From: Clostridia bacterium
GTDB taxonomy: Bacteria; Bacillota; Clostridia; Oscillospirales; CAG-272
NCBI GenBank assembly: GCA_017540175.1
Contig: JAFYBN010000061.1
Coordinates: 1-56,913, forward strand
Length of the DNA: 56,913 bases
Direction: 5' to 3'
Shown: positions 33,504-43,373 of the stretch, one piece after another
Layout: every line of letters starts with the position of its first letter
Numbering within the stretch: the first letter of the stretch is position 1
Notes under the pieces: generated by a model
What the model was told of the DNA's origin: nothing
The model's input: the letters and a program-made list of their open reading frames with translations, nothing else
The model's database searches: none
Position numbers and translations under genes: made by a program

Positions 33504-35399
33504 TTATCCGAGAACCGTCCCCATCCACTCCGCGAGCGAATCGACGTCCAGCCCGACAAGGCGCATGAGCTCGTCCAGGGACGCGTGCGGCAGAAAACCG
33601 TTCTCGACCGCGCGGATGAAAACGTCCTTCCCCCGCAGGTCCGCCGAGGCAGCGAAGCTCTCCCCCACCCCGCCCGAGCGGATGCCTTCCTCCACAAACA
33701 TAACCTTTTCCGCGCCGCGCAGGAGAGCGCGAAGCTCCCCGTCAAACGGAAGCGGCACGATCCGCTCGAGAAGGATCACCTCGATCCGTGCCCCGGGCTT
33801 TGACTCCGCGGCGCGTTTTGCCGCTTCGGCGGCGTTTTTCGCGATCCTGCCGTAGGTCATGACGCAGGAATACCCCCGTCCCGCCGCGTCCGATCCGTCG
33901 TCTCCCGACGGCGCCGGGGCGCCGAAGAAAACGGATTTCCAGTCCCCATGGGACTCCCATGCAAAATCGTAAACCGCCTCGCCGCCCTTCGGCACGCGCA
34001 CGACGGTAACCCCGCCGCTTTCCTCAGCCCGCCGCATGACGCGCTCAAGCTCCGCGTAGGTGTCGGGCGAATCGATGCGGATGCCCGGAATTCGCGCGAA
34101 GAGGGCGGCGTCGTATATGCCCTGATGCGTCACGCCGTCGCCGGGAACGAGCCCCGCGTGGCTGAGCAGCAGAAGAAGATCCGCTTTCTGCAGCGCGGCG
34201 TCGTGCCACAGCTGGTCGAACACCCGCTGCGCGAAGGTGGAGTACAGCACGACGGCGGGTTTCAGTCCCGCGAGCGCCATGCCGCCCGCCATCGCGACCG
34301 CGTGCTCCTCGGCGATGCCGACGTCGTAGAACCGGTTTGGATACCGCTCGGCGAAATCCGCGAGCCCGCATCCGTCCTTCATGGCGGCGGTGATCGCCGT
34401 GACCCTGCCGTCCCGCTCCGCCATCGCCAGGAGCTCCCGTCCCATCCGCTCGGCGAACGGGGAGGCGGAAACCTCGCCCACACCCTTTGTGAGGTCGAAC
34501 GGCGCGACGCTGTGATATTTCTCGGGATGCTCCTCGGCGTCCGGATAGCCCCTGCCCTTTTTCGTCACGACGTGGACGATGACCGGGCAGTCCTTGGTTT
34601 TCGCCTCCTCGAGCACATGGGTGAGGCGCTTGATGTCGTCCCCGCGCACGGGACCGATGTACTCCAGTCCGAGCTTTTCGAAAAACGTCTCGGAGCCCGT
34701 GGTGCGCTTGATGAAATCGCGGATCCTGCGGCCCGCGGCAATAAAGACGGGTCCGATCAGGGGAATGCGGGAAAACACGCGCTTGAAACCGAGCTTGAAT
34801 TGGAAATACCCCTGGCTCGTGCGGATATAGGAAAGATAGCGCGACAGCCCGCCCACGTTTTCGGAGATGGACATCGTGTTGTCGTTGAGCACGATGCACA
34901 GGCGCAGATCGCTCCCCGAAAGCTGGTTCAGGGCCTCGTAGATCATGCCGTTGGTGAAGGAGCCGTCCCCTACGACCGCCGCCGTCCACCGCCCGCTCCC
35001 GCGGGTCTTCTCCGCCTCCGCGAACCCGATCGCCGCGGACAGGGACGAGCCGCTGTGCCCCGCCGTCGTCGCGTCATAGGGGGATTCCTCCCGGTTGGTG
35101 AAGCCCGAAAGCCCGCCCTTCTGCCGCAGGGTCGAAAAACGGTCCGCCCGCCCGGTGAGCAGCTTGTGCGCGTACGCCTGATGCCCCACGTCGAAGACGA
35201 TCTTTTCCGAGGGCGTGAGAAAAACGCGGTGAAGCGCAATCGTAAGCTCCACCGCGCCGAGGTTCGACGCGAAATGCCCGCCGTTTTTCGCCGTGGTCCC
35301 GCAGATCGCGGCGCGAAGCTCTCCGGCGAGCTCACCGAGCTCTTTTTCGTCGAGACGGCGCAGATCCTCGGGAGAGCGGATCCTGTCGAGCAGACTCAT
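33504..35399 (-). CDS. dxs: 1-deoxy-D-xylulose-5-phosphate synthase
   Basis: First enzyme of the MEP isoprenoid pathway: pyruvate plus glyceraldehyde 3-phosphate give DXP, using thiamine diphosphate. 631 residues. The TPP-binding motif GDGSFTNGMIYEALNQL is near residue 140, and the transketolase pyrimidine domain has DVGIAEEHAVAMAGGMA. C-terminal transketolase domain intact. Its ATG overlaps the dnaB stop codon (ATGA), so the two are translationally coupled, an unusual partner for dxs. Confidence 0.96.
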   Translation of the reverse strand: MSLLDRIRSPEDLRRLDEKELGELAGELRAAICGTTAKNGGHFASNLGAVELTIALHRVFLTPSEKIVFDVGHQAYAHKLLTGRADRFSTLRQKGGLSGFTNREESPYDATTAGHSGSSLSAAIGFAEAEKTRGSGRWTAAVVGDGSFTNGMIYEALNQLSGSDLRLCIVLNDNTMSISENVGGLSRYLSYIRTSQGYFQFKLGFKRVFSRIPLIGPVFIAAGRRIRDFIKRTTGSETFFEKLGLEYIGPVRGDDIKRLTHVLEEAKTKDCPVIVHVVTKKGRGYPDAEEHPEKYHSVAPFDLTKGVGEVSASPFAERMGRELLAMAERDGRVTAITAAMKDGCGLADFAERYPNRFYDVGIAEEHAVAMAGGMALAGLKPAVVLYSTFAQRVFDQLWHDAALQKADLLLLLSHAGLVPGDGVTHQGIYDAALFARIPGIRIDSPDTYAELERVMRRAEESGGVTVVRVPKGGEAVYDFAWESHGDWKSVFFGAPAPSGDDGSDAAGRGYSCVMTYGRIAKNAAEAAKRAAESKPGARIEVILLERIVPLPFDGELRALLRGAEKVMFVEEGIRSGGVGESFAASADLRGKDVFIRAVENGFLPHASLDELMRLVGLDVDSLAEWMGTVLG

Positions 35400-36733
35400 T
35401 TTTCTCCGCTCCGTTCCTGTGCAAGATTGGTGAACTTGGTGAACCGCCCGATCCAGCCGAGCTTGACGCGCCCGAGGGAGCCGTGACGGTTCTTCGCGAT
35501 GATGACCTCCGCCACGGATTGGTCGACGGTTTCTTCCTTATAATATTCGTCGCGGTAGAGGAAGAGCACGATGTCCGCGTCCTGCTCGATCGCGCCGGAG
35601 TCTCTGAGGTCGGACAGCATGGGGCGCTTGTCCGTCCGGTTTTCCGGTCCGCGGGAAAGCTGGGCGCAGCAGATCACCGGGACCTCGAGCTCCTTCGCCA
35701 TGAGCTTGAGCCCGCGGGAGATCTCGGCGACCTCCTGCACGCGGTTGTCGATCCTGCGGTCGCCCTGCATGAGCTGCAGATAGTCCACGACCACAAGGCC
35801 GAGGTTCTTCACCCGGCGCAGCTTCGATTTCATCCCCGTGACCGTGATGCCCGGGGTGTCGTCGATGAGGATCTCCGTTTCGGACAGGCGCGAGGAAGCA
35901 AGGGCGATGGCGTTCCAGTCGTCCGGCTTCGAGAGCTCTCCCGATCTCATTTTATAGCTGTCTATCTGCGCCTCGGCGGAAAGCATGCGGTTCGCGAGCT
36001 GTTCCGCGGACATTTCGAGGTTGAAGACGCAGACGGTCTTTTTCGTTTTATACGCGGCCTCCACGGCGATGTTCATGGCGAACGCGGTCTTTCCCATGCC
36101 GGGGCGCGCGCCGATCAGCACGAGGTCCGCCTTGCCCATCCCGACGATGGTATTGTCCAGCGCGTCGAAGCCCGTGGGGGTCCCCCTGAGCGCCTCGGGA
36201 TCGTTGTTCAGCGCCTGAAGCCGTTCGTAGACCTGCACGAGCGCGTCGCGGATGTGGATGAAGTTCTTGTTCTCCCGGCCCTCCGCGATGCGGTAGATTT
36301 TCCCCTCCGCGTATTCGACCAGCGCCTCCGCTTCGTCGTCCCCCGCGTAGGAAACCTCCGCGATGTCCTCGCCCGCTTCGATCAGCTGGCGCAGGATCGC
36401 CTTGTCCCGCACGATCTTCGCGTAGTCCTTCGCGTTCGCCGCCGTCGGAACCGTTTCCGCCACAAGCTTTAAGTATTCCCTGCCGCCCGCGTCGGAATAA
36501 ACCCCGGCTTGGGTCAGCTCCTCGATCAGGGTCACGACGTCGATGTTCTTCGATTTGAGGTACATCGACTGCATCGCGCCGTAGATCTCGCGGTGCTCCG
36601 GCAGGTAGAAATCGTCCGCCGCGATCAGGTTGGCGATGAGATCGAGGCACGCCGGATCGATGAGGATCGATCCCAGCACCGACTGCTCCGCCTCGAGCGA
36701 AAACGGCATTCGTCTGTCAAGTTCCGAATTCAT
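35396..36733 (-). CDS. dnaB: replicative DNA helicase DnaB
   Basis: Hexameric helicase that unwinds the fork (called DnaC in Bacillus). 445 residues. N-terminal primase-binding domain (PFSLEAEQSVLGSILID near the start), RecA-like domain with Walker A GARPGMGKTAFAMN (about residues 206-219), Walker B region LVVVDYLQLMQG, and DLRDSGAIEQDAD near the end. No intein. 37 bases after rplI. Confidence 0.97.
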   Translation of the reverse strand: MNSELDRRMPFSLEAEQSVLGSILIDPACLDLIANLIAADDFYLPEHREIYGAMQSMYLKSKNIDVVTLIEELTQAGVYSDAGGREYLKLVAETVPTAANAKDYAKIVRDKAILRQLIEAGEDIAEVSYAGDDEAEALVEYAEGKIYRIAEGRENKNFIHIRDALVQVYERLQALNNDPEALRGTPTGFDALDNTIVGMGKADLVLIGARPGMGKTAFAMNIAVEAAYKTKKTVCVFNLEMSAEQLANRMLSAEAQIDSYKMRSGELSKPDDWNAIALASSRLSETEILIDDTPGITVTGMKSKLRRVKNLGLVVVDYLQLMQGDRRIDNRVQEVAEISRGLKLMAKELEVPVICCAQLSRGPENRTDKRPMLSDLRDSGAIEQDADIVLFLYRDEYYKEETVDQSVAEVIIAKNRHGSLGRVKLGWIGRFTKFTNLAQERSGEK

Positions 36734-36770
36734 GTTTCAAACCGTCCTTGAAGGAAGGGTGGGAAGCGGT

Positions 36771-37217
36771 TCACGCACCGTGTACGAGCACGCTCAGCTT
36801 GCCCGCGATCTCCGGGTAGAGCTTCACGTCGACGGTGTAGGTCCCGTAAGCCTTGATGGGCGCGTCGAGCACGATCTTTCTCTTGTCGATCTCGATGCCG
36901 TACTGTTCCTGCAGCGCGTCGGCGATGTCCTTGTTCGTCACGGAGCCGTAGAATTTTCCGTCCGCGCCCGCCTGGATCGAAATCTTCACGAGCATGGCTT
37001 CGAATTTCGCCGCCGTCTCGCGCGCTTCCTTCTTCTCGAGCTCGACCCGTCTCGCCTTGGCGGCCTCCTTCGCGCGGATCTCGTTCAGAATCTTCGCGTC
37101 CGCCTCAACGGCGAGCTTTTTCGGAATCAGATAATTGCGGGCGTAGCCGTCCGATACGTTTACGATCTCGTCCTTTTTGCCCTGTCCCTTTACGTCCTGA
37201 AGCAGCACTACCTTCAT
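36771..37217 (-). CDS. rplI: 50S ribosomal protein L9
   Basis: Long two-domain protein reaching out from the L1 stalk base; supports reading-frame fidelity. 148 residues. Signature [17 protein letters not shown] (about residues 25-41) with connecting helix [17 protein letters not shown]. Its place between gdpP and dnaB is the typical Firmicutes order. Confidence 0.97.
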   Translation of the reverse strand: MKVVLLQDVKGQGKKDEIVNVSDGYARNYLIPKKLAVEADAKILNEIRAKEAAKARRVELEKKEARETAAKFEAMLVKISIQAGADGKFYGSVTNKDIADALQEQYGIEIDKRKIVLDAPIKAYGTYTVDVKLYPEIAGKLSVLVHGA

Positions 37218-37286
37218 TTGCCTGCACCTCCGTTTTCTTTCCGCCGGATGGACCGGCTCATAAAATCATTTCGATGTGGATTTGCG

Positions 37287-39305
37287 TCAGTTGATTTTTT
37301 CGATCGCCTTGTCGATCGCCGCTTTCAGGCGGACGAGAACATCCTCCGTGGACGTGTCGGCGATCTGCGCCGCCGCGCCTTCGAAGTGCCCGCCTCCGCC
37401 GATTTCCTCCATGATGAGCTGCACGTTGATCTCCCCGCCGGAACGGGCGGAGATCTTCACACTGTCCCCGACGCGCAGGACCGTGAACGCCGCCTTGATG
37501 CCTTCCACCTTGACGAGATTGTCCGCCGCCTTCGACACGATCACGCGGCTGAGATCCTCCTCGGTCTCCACGACGGAAATCGCGCAGCAGCCACGGTAGA
37601 TCTCGACGCCCTGGCGGAATTTCGCCTCGCCGCTGTAATCCTCAAAGCTCTCCTTGAAGAGCTCCCGGACCGCGCTCATATCCGCGCCCCGGTCGCGCAG
37701 GTACATCGCGGCCGCGAAGGTCCTCGTGCCCGTGTTCTTCGTGAACTGCCCCGTGTCGAGGATGATGCCCGCGAGGATGACCCCCGCCTCCGTCGCGGAA
37801 AGCTCGTCCCGCGGGAGCACCTGCTCGAGCATTTCGGAGATCATTTCGCACGCCGAGGACGCGGACGGGTCGATGTACTCCACGTCCGGTTCCTTTTCAA
37901 ACTCCGCCACCTTGCGGTGGTGGTCGATCACGGCGAGATTTTCCGCCCGTTCGACGATCTCGGGGCATTCCACGATCTTCAGGTTCGAGACGTCCGCGAT
38001 CACCACGAGGGTGCCGACACCGAGCAGATCGAGCGCGTCCGCGCGGTCGACGAAGATGCCGAGGAAGTCCTCCTCGCCGTCCAGCATCCGCCGCGCCCCG
38101 ATGATGTCCCGGTTCGCCGCGTCAACGACGACGTTGACCCGCGCGCCGCACACCATGGCGATCTTCGCCAGCCCCACGCAGGCTCCGAACGCGTCGTAAT
38201 CCGCGTGGGAGTGCCCCATGATGAGGACGTTCGAGGCGTTTTTCATCCTCGTCATCAATTCGTTCGAGACGACGCGCGCCTGCACGTTCGAGCGCTTCTG
38301 CACCGAACGGGTCACGCCGCCGAAGAATTCCGTCGTGAAATCGCCCTTCACGACCGCCTGGTCGCCGCCGCGCTGCAGGGCAAGCTCGAGCGCCGCGTGC
38401 GCCGCCTTTTCCTTTTCCTCAAATGTTCCGATGACGTTCGAAACGCCGATCGACACCGTGAGGGGGAGGCTCGTGTCGTCGACCTTCACCGCGCGCACCC
38501 GGTCGAGGATGTCAAATTTCGACGCCGTCAGCTCGCTCAGCACGCGCGCCTCGGTCACGAAGATATACTTGTCGCGCTCGTATTCCTTGAGAACGCCGTC
38601 AAAGCGGTCCGCCCATTCTCTCAGCACCTCGTCCACGCGCATTGCCGCGGGGCGGTACTGCTCGCTGCTGTACTGCATCATTTCGGCGAGGTTGTCGATG
38701 ATGATGTAGCCGACGACGGGTTCGCCCGCCGTCAGATCCTCCCGCAGGCGGTCGAGCTCGGTCGTCTCCGTCGTCAGGATCAGGGCGAAATCTTCCTCTT
38801 CCGTGCGGATGTGGCTGTATTTCGCGATGAAGGAGCGTCCTTCGCATTCGATCCGCTTGCCGTCGCTCTGCGCCCGGATATCGGCGAGCGATACGCCGAA
38901 CAGCTCGTTCACGGATTCGCCGTACAGCTTGTTGTGCTCGGAATAAAGCTCCTCCGTCGCGGTGTTGTACCAGATCAGCCGGTCGGACGAGTCGCAGATA
39001 AAGATCGGGGTCGTCATCTGCAGCACGGCGTCGAACATGATCTTGCCCATGACCGGCACGAGGTTTTCGGCGCGGGCGTGCTTTTTCCGCCGCTCGAACA
39101 GGAAATAAACCGCGGCGGCGACGGCGAGGTAAAGGGCAAGGGCGGCCGCCCCGCATTTCAGCGCGCCGAGAGCCGGGGCGCGCGCGAGGACCACCGCGTA
39201 CACCGTCATGCAGACGATCGCCGCGATGAACAAAGCCCACGCCGTTTCCTTGCGGACGCCGCGCAGATCGTTTCGGGATTTCCCGGTTTTCGTGGATTTC
39301 GGCAT
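37287..39305 (-). CDS. gdpP: GdpP-type cyclic-di-AMP phosphodiesterase
   Basis: Hydrolyses c-di-AMP to pApA, setting the level of a messenger for osmotic and cell-wall balance. 672 residues. Two N-terminal membrane helices (about 22-66) are followed by a PAS-like domain, a degenerate GGDEF domain (its active-site motif is not intact), a DHH domain with GHSHADYDAFGA and VIDHHRK, and a DHHA1 domain with EEIGGGGHFEGAA. All catalytic DHH motifs appear present. 28 bases after the DUF2232 gene. Confidence 0.95.
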   Translation of the reverse strand: MPKSTKTGKSRNDLRGVRKETAWALFIAAIVCMTVYAVVLARAPALGALKCGAAALALYLAVAAAVYFLFERRKKHARAENLVPVMGKIMFDAVLQMTTPIFICDSSDRLIWYNTATEELYSEHNKLYGESVNELFGVSLADIRAQSDGKRIECEGRSFIAKYSHIRTEEEDFALILTTETTELDRLREDLTAGEPVVGYIIIDNLAEMMQYSSEQYRPAAMRVDEVLREWADRFDGVLKEYERDKYIFVTEARVLSELTASKFDILDRVRAVKVDDTSLPLTVSIGVSNVIGTFEEKEKAAHAALELALQRGGDQAVVKGDFTTEFFGGVTRSVQKRSNVQARVVSNELMTRMKNASNVLIMGHSHADYDAFGACVGLAKIAMVCGARVNVVVDAANRDIIGARRMLDGEEDFLGIFVDRADALDLLGVGTLVVIADVSNLKIVECPEIVERAENLAVIDHHRKVAEFEKEPDVEYIDPSASSACEMISEMLEQVLPRDELSATEAGVILAGIILDTGQFTKNTGTRTFAAAMYLRDRGADMSAVRELFKESFEDYSGEAKFRQGVEIYRGCCAISVVETEEDLSRVIVSKAADNLVKVEGIKAAFTVLRVGDSVKISARSGGEINVQLIMEEIGGGGHFEGAAAQIADTSTEDVLVRLKAAIDKAIEKIN

Positions 39306-39333
39306 ATCGAATCAGCCTTTCCGAAGGAGGAGG

Positions 39334-40398
39334 TCAGTCCGCTCCTCCCTTTTTTTCTTGATGAAACCGCCGCCGCAGCACGAAGACCGCGCCCCACACC
39401 GAGGTGAGAAGCATGAACGGGAACGCGCCGAGCACGGAAAACAGCACGAACAGCAAGAGGAACGCGAGCAGTTTTTCCCGCGAGACGTAGAAGAGCTTTT
39501 CCTCCAGCCGCTCCGAAATGCCCCGCACGCCGACCGCGGAACACGGCAGCGCCATGACGAGCAGCGCGCTTTTGAACATGGCGTGAAGCAGGGGCGCCGT
39601 CTCGGACGGGGTGAGCAGGGTGAGAACGAGGACGCCCGCGTAAATCGCCGCGTAAACGGGAGGCAGGGTCACGCCGCCGTCCTCGTCCGTGAACACCGCC
39701 TCGCATCCGAGGACCGTGAACATCCGCCGGATCATGAGGTCGGCAAACCACGCGAACCCGACGCAGAGCATGCCGAAATAGGCGGGCGTCATGACGAACA
39801 GGTCCCGCGCCGTTTCACGAAAAAGGGAGGCGTCGAAGGTCTCGCCCCCGCCGAGGATGGCGGAATAAGCAGTCGCGATGAGCGCGGGGATCTCTTTCAT
39901 ATACGTCTCCGTCAGCGCGGCAAAGCTGCCGAAGTCCACCGCGACCCGCCCGGCGGCGGCGAGCCCGAACCCGATCGCCGCGGCGACCGCGAGGGACGCG
40001 ATCCGGCGGAAGCGCGTTTCCTTCGAGATCAGCGATACCGCGAAGACATAGGAGGTGAACAGGATCGCGAGGGTCAGGGAAAACGCCTCCGCGAACCGCG
40101 CCCCGAAGAGCAGCATCGCGCCGAAGGAGAGCGGCGTCGCGAGAAGGGACGCGAGCCTGCGCCAGAGCAGAATGACGAGGGCGTAGGTCATGACGGCCAG
40201 TGGCAGAAACGGCAGGGACGCGAGAAGCCCCGCGATGTTCGCGGAATGCAGCGGCGCGTCCGCCGCGGGGGATGCCAGCCGCGCCGCGGCGGCGGACGTG
40301 AGCGCCGTTGCGAGCATGAAGAGGATCGCGAGGGGAAGGCGCATTTCGGGCAGATCATCCCTGCGCCGCATGACGGAAAAGACCGCGCTGCGTTCCAT
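39334..40398 (-). CDS. DUF2232 (YybS-like) membrane protein
   Basis: 354 residues with about eight membrane helices. Its place directly before gdpP and rplI matches yybS of Bacillus and relatives, a conserved but uncharacterised neighbour of the c-di-AMP phosphodiesterase. Typical family features are the N-terminal helix cluster and the late segment MFKSALLVMALPCSAVGVRG. GGGGGAA lies a few bases before ATG 40398. First gene after the promoter at 40454-40482. Confidence 0.85.
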   Translation of the reverse strand: MERSAVFSVMRRRDDLPEMRLPLAILFMLATALTSAAAARLASPAADAPLHSANIAGLLASLPFLPLAVMTYALVILLWRRLASLLATPLSFGAMLLFGARFAEAFSLTLAILFTSYVFAVSLISKETRFRRIASLAVAAAIGFGLAAAGRVAVDFGSFAALTETYMKEIPALIATAYSAILGGGETFDASLFRETARDLFVMTPAYFGMLCVGFAWFADLMIRRMFTVLGCEAVFTDEDGGVTLPPVYAAIYAGVLVLTLLTPSETAPLLHAMFKSALLVMALPCSAVGVRGISERLEEKLFYVSREKLLAFLLLFVLFSVLGAFPFMLLTSVWGAVFVLRRRFHQEKKGGAD

Positions 40399-40453
40399 GC
40401 CGATTCCCCCTTTCTCCCTGCGCGCCGATGCCCGCGTCAGGATATTCTTCTTT

Positions 40454-40482
40454 ATTATACCACACTATCCCGCCTACATCAA
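40454..40482 (-). promoter_or_regulatory. sigma-A promoter of the yybS-gdpP-rplI-dnaB-dxs run
   Basis: Minus strand TTGATG (40477-40482), 17-base spacer, TATAAT (40454-40459), about 50 bases before the start codon. Confidence 0.8.
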
Positions 40483-40520
40483 CCGATAATTATGAAGATA
40501 ATTATGAATTTTGTGATTTT

Positions 40521-40564
40521 GCCGGGCTTCCGCCGGGCTTCCGCCGGGCTTTCGCCGGGCAGAA
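40521..40564. repeat. 11-base tandem repeat (gccgggcttcc)x4
   Basis: Units at 40521, 40532, 40543 and 40554, the last diverged. It lies between divergent promoters. Confidence 0.9.
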
Positions 40565-40608
40565 GCCGTGGAATCGCGGTTTTTTTCGCTCCTCCCCGCG
40601 GATGGGTC

Positions 40609-40637
40609 TTTACGGACGCGGTTTTTTGTGCTATACT
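40609..40637 (+). promoter_or_regulatory. probable promoter of the 40674 membrane protein/GH36 run
   Basis: TTTACG (40609-40614), 17-base spacer and TATACT (40632-40637), about 20 bases before the ribosome binding site. Confidence 0.6.
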
Positions 40638-40673
40638 GATTTCAGAAACTGCATCACGAAAAGGAATCGTCTT

Positions 40674-41081
40674 ATGAAAAATCAACCCGCCAAGCGCACC
40701 TCCGCGCCCTCCGGCAAAAGCAGCGCCGGCACGCCCGACAAGCGCCCGACCGTCTTTCTCTTCTCCTGCATCGGCGGCATTCTCTACGTCGTACCCGCCC
40801 TCTCCGCGATCTTCCTCGGCGTGACCGCGGAAGGCGGCATGAGCACGGGCTTCATTCTCGGGATCGTCGCCCTTGCCCTCGGCATTCCGAACTCCCTGTT
40901 CGCCATGCGCGCCTTTTCGAAGCGGAAATACCGTCCCCCGGTCATTGCGGCGGCGTCCGCTCTGATCGCGCTTCATCTCGTCTGCCTGTACATGCTCGGC
41001 ACGTGGTACGTCATGCTCTCCCCCGCCCTCATCCTGCTCGTTCTGATGATCGTTTTCTCGTCCGTGATCGAGAATCACTGA
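40674..41081 (+). CDS. hypothetical membrane protein with four helices
   Basis: 135 residues, not recognised. A 28-residue basic, Ser/Pro-rich N terminus (KNQPAKRTSAPSGK) is followed by four hydrophobic helices, the first being VFLFSCIGGILYVVPALSAI. ATG 40674 has AAAGGA eight bases upstream; the longer open frame begins before the promoter and is rejected. Gap to the galactosidase gene is 54 bases, so they may be cotranscribed. Confidence 0.75.
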   Translation: MKNQPAKRTSAPSGKSSAGTPDKRPTVFLFSCIGGILYVVPALSAIFLGVTAEGGMSTGFILGIVALALGIPNSLFAMRAFSKRKYRPPVIAAASALIALHLVCLYMLGTWYVMLSPALILLVLMIVFSSVIENH

Positions 41082-41135
41082 GGCCGAGAGGAAAAAGCGA
41101 AAAGGCTTCCGAACAAACCGAGAAAGGACTTCTTC

Positions 41136-43373
41136 ATGATCACCGTTTCAAGAAACTCCCTCGGCGAGCCCGTTTTTCATCTGCGCGCGGGCGGCGCCTC
41201 CTATATTCTCACCGTGTTTCACGGCTTTCTGCTGCACCTGTACTGCGGCGCGGCGATTTCCGACGACGACCCGGAATGGCTTCTTGTCCGCGTCGGGCAC
41301 GATTCCGTCGTTCCCCGCCCCGCCTCCACGCCGGAGGGCTGGTTCTCGCTCGACATCGCGCCGCTCGAATACCCCGCTTACGGCACGGGGGATTACCGCC
41401 CCTCCGCCGTGATGCTCCGCTCGCTCGGGGGCAATGTGACTCCCGGCTCGGCGGCGACCGCGCTCTGCTACGTCTCGCACGAGATCGTGCGCGGCAAGCC
41501 CGTCCCGGAGGCGGACCGCCAGCCCGCCGTGTACGCCTCCCCGGACGAGGCGGACACCTTGATCGTCACGGCGGAGGACCCCGCGGACGGCGTGCGCGTG
41601 CGGCTGTACTATATCGTCCTGCGCGCCCTGCCCGTCTTCTGCCGCCGCGCCGTGATCGAGAATTCCTCCCCCGCCCCTGCCGAGCTCGAGCGGGCGTATT
41701 CCGCGTCCCTCGATTTCACGGGACTCTCCCGCCCCGCCGAGCTGCTCCACCTCTGGGGCACCTGGGGCAGGGAGCGGCACATCGAGCGCACCCCGCTCTG
41801 CCACGGAACGGTATCCGTTTCTTCCCGCCGCGGCGCGTCGTCCCACCACCACAATCCCTTCGCCGCCCTTGTTGAGGACACGACGACGGAGGACAGCGGG
41901 CTCGCCGTCGGCGTCAGCCTGATCTATTCCGGCAATTTCGAGATCCTCTGCGACACGGATCCCTTCGGCTCGATCCGCCTGCTCGCGGGCATCGACCCGA
42001 CCGATTTCAGATGGCGGCTGGAGCCGGGTGAGACCTTCGTCACTCCTGAGGCGGTGATCGCCGTCTCGGACGAGGGGCTCGGCAAGATGTCGCACGCCTT
42101 CCACCGGCTCTTCCGAGAGCATCTCTGCCGCGGAGAGTGGCGGGACCGGGAGCGTCCCGTGCTCGTGAACAACTGGGAGGCAACCTATTTCCGCTTTGAC
42201 TCCGAGAAGCTCCTCGCCATCGCGAAGGACGCCGCGGACTGCGGCATCGAAATGCTCGTCATGGACGACGGGTGGTTCGGCGAGCGCAACGACGACAGAT
42301 CCTCTCTGGGCGACTGGTTCGTGAACGAGGAAAAGCTCCCGGGCGGGCTCGCCCCCCTCGTCGAGCGCGTAAACGCGCTCGGGCTGCGCTTCGGCATCTG
42401 GTTCGAGCCGGAGATGATCTCGCCGAAGAGCAAATTGTTTGAGGCGCATCCCGACTGGGTTCTCTCGACCGCGGGGCGGGAACGCTCGATCGCCCGTTCG
42501 CAGTACGTGCTCGATCTGACCCGCGCCGACGTGCGGGACTACATCGTGGACGCCGTCTCGTCGATCCTTTCGTCCGCGAACATCGAATACGTGAAGTGGG
42601 ACTTCAACCGCAACCTCACCGAAGCGGCGTCGGCCTCCCTCCCCGCCGAACGGCAGGGCGAGATCTTCCACCGCTATGTGCTCGGGCTCTACGACGTGCT
42701 CGAGAGGATCACCGCGGCGCACCCACGCCTGCTGCTCGAAGGCTGCTCCAGCGGGGGCGGGCGGTACGATCCCGCGATGCTCTACTATTCGCCGCAGTTC
42801 TGGACCTCGGACGACACCGACGCCATGGAGCGGCTCGACATCCAGCTCGGCACGAGCATGGTCTATCCTCCCTCGTCGATGAGCTGTCACGTCTCCGCCT
42901 CCCCGAACCATCAGACGGGGCGGGAGACCTCCTTCGTGACGCGGGGACATGTGGCAATGGGCGGCGCGTTCGGGTACGAGCTTGATCTCACGATGCTGAC
43001 GGACGAAGAAAAAAGCCTCGTGAAGAGGCAGATCGCGGACTATCACCGTTATTACGCGCTCATCAACCGTGGCGATTTCCACCGCCTGATCCTGCCGGAC
43101 GACCGCGTGAACAGCAAGAGTGGCCGCGCGGCGGCATGGATGGTCGTATCGGAGGACAAATCCGAGGCGCTCGTGACCTTCGTCGTCATCCGGACGTCGA
43201 TCCACCCGGTCTATTTCCTGCGGCTGCGGGGACTCGATCCCGCGGCGCTGTACGAGGACGGCGAAGGGCATGCGTACCGGGGCGATTCCCTGATGCGCGC
43301 CGGGCTGAATCTTACGAAAAACTACCGGGACGGGGAATCCGTCGTGATCCATCTGACGCGGAGGGACGCATGA
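41136..43373 (+). CDS. alpha-galactosidase, glycoside hydrolase family 36
   Basis: Releases alpha-1,6-linked galactose from raffinose-type sugars and galactomannan fragments. 745 residues with no signal peptide, so cytoplasmic. N-terminal beta-sandwich, catalytic barrel with the family motif EYVKWDFNRNL (probable nucleophile Asp489), CSSGGGRYDPAMLYYSPQ, and WTSDDTDAMER (probable acid/base Asp559). The central LVMDDGWFGERNDD is also typical. AAAGGA precedes ATG. The stop overlaps the methyltransferase start (ATGA). No sugar transporter is in the window. Confidence 0.95.
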   Translation: MITVSRNSLGEPVFHLRAGGASYILTVFHGFLLHLYCGAAISDDDPEWLLVRVGHDSVVPRPASTPEGWFSLDIAPLEYPAYGTGDYRPSAVMLRSLGGNVTPGSAATALCYVSHEIVRGKPVPEADRQPAVYASPDEADTLIVTAEDPADGVRVRLYYIVLRALPVFCRRAVIENSSPAPAELERAYSASLDFTGLSRPAELLHLWGTWGRERHIERTPLCHGTVSVSSRRGASSHHHNPFAALVEDTTTEDSGLAVGVSLIYSGNFEILCDTDPFGSIRLLAGIDPTDFRWRLEPGETFVTPEAVIAVSDEGLGKMSHAFHRLFREHLCRGEWRDRERPVLVNNWEATYFRFDSEKLLAIAKDAADCGIEMLVMDDGWFGERNDDRSSLGDWFVNEEKLPGGLAPLVERVNALGLRFGIWFEPEMISPKSKLFEAHPDWVLSTAGRERSIARSQYVLDLTRADVRDYIVDAVSSILSSANIEYVKWDFNRNLTEAASASLPAERQGEIFHRYVLGLYDVLERITAAHPRLLLEGCSSGGGRYDPAMLYYSPQFWTSDDTDAMERLDIQLGTSMVYPPSSMSCHVSASPNHQTGRETSFVTRGHVAMGGAFGYELDLTMLTDEEKSLVKRQIADYHRYYALINRGDFHRLILPDDRVNSKSGRAAAWMVVSEDKSEALVTFVVIRTSIHPVYFLRLRGLDPAALYEDGEGHAYRGDSLMRAGLNLTKNYRDGESVVIHLTRRDA

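Noticed and set aside
36630-39407. 925-codon rightward open frame opposite dnaB, rplI and gdpP
   Set aside because: It is antisense to well-recognised genes; the high GC third positions of those genes remove stop codons on the other strand. Its translation is Arg/Asp/His-rich with no domain.
41148-43352. 734-codon leftward open frame opposite the GH36 gene
   Set aside because: Shadow of the galactosidase; composition is atypical and no ribosome binding site or motif is seen.
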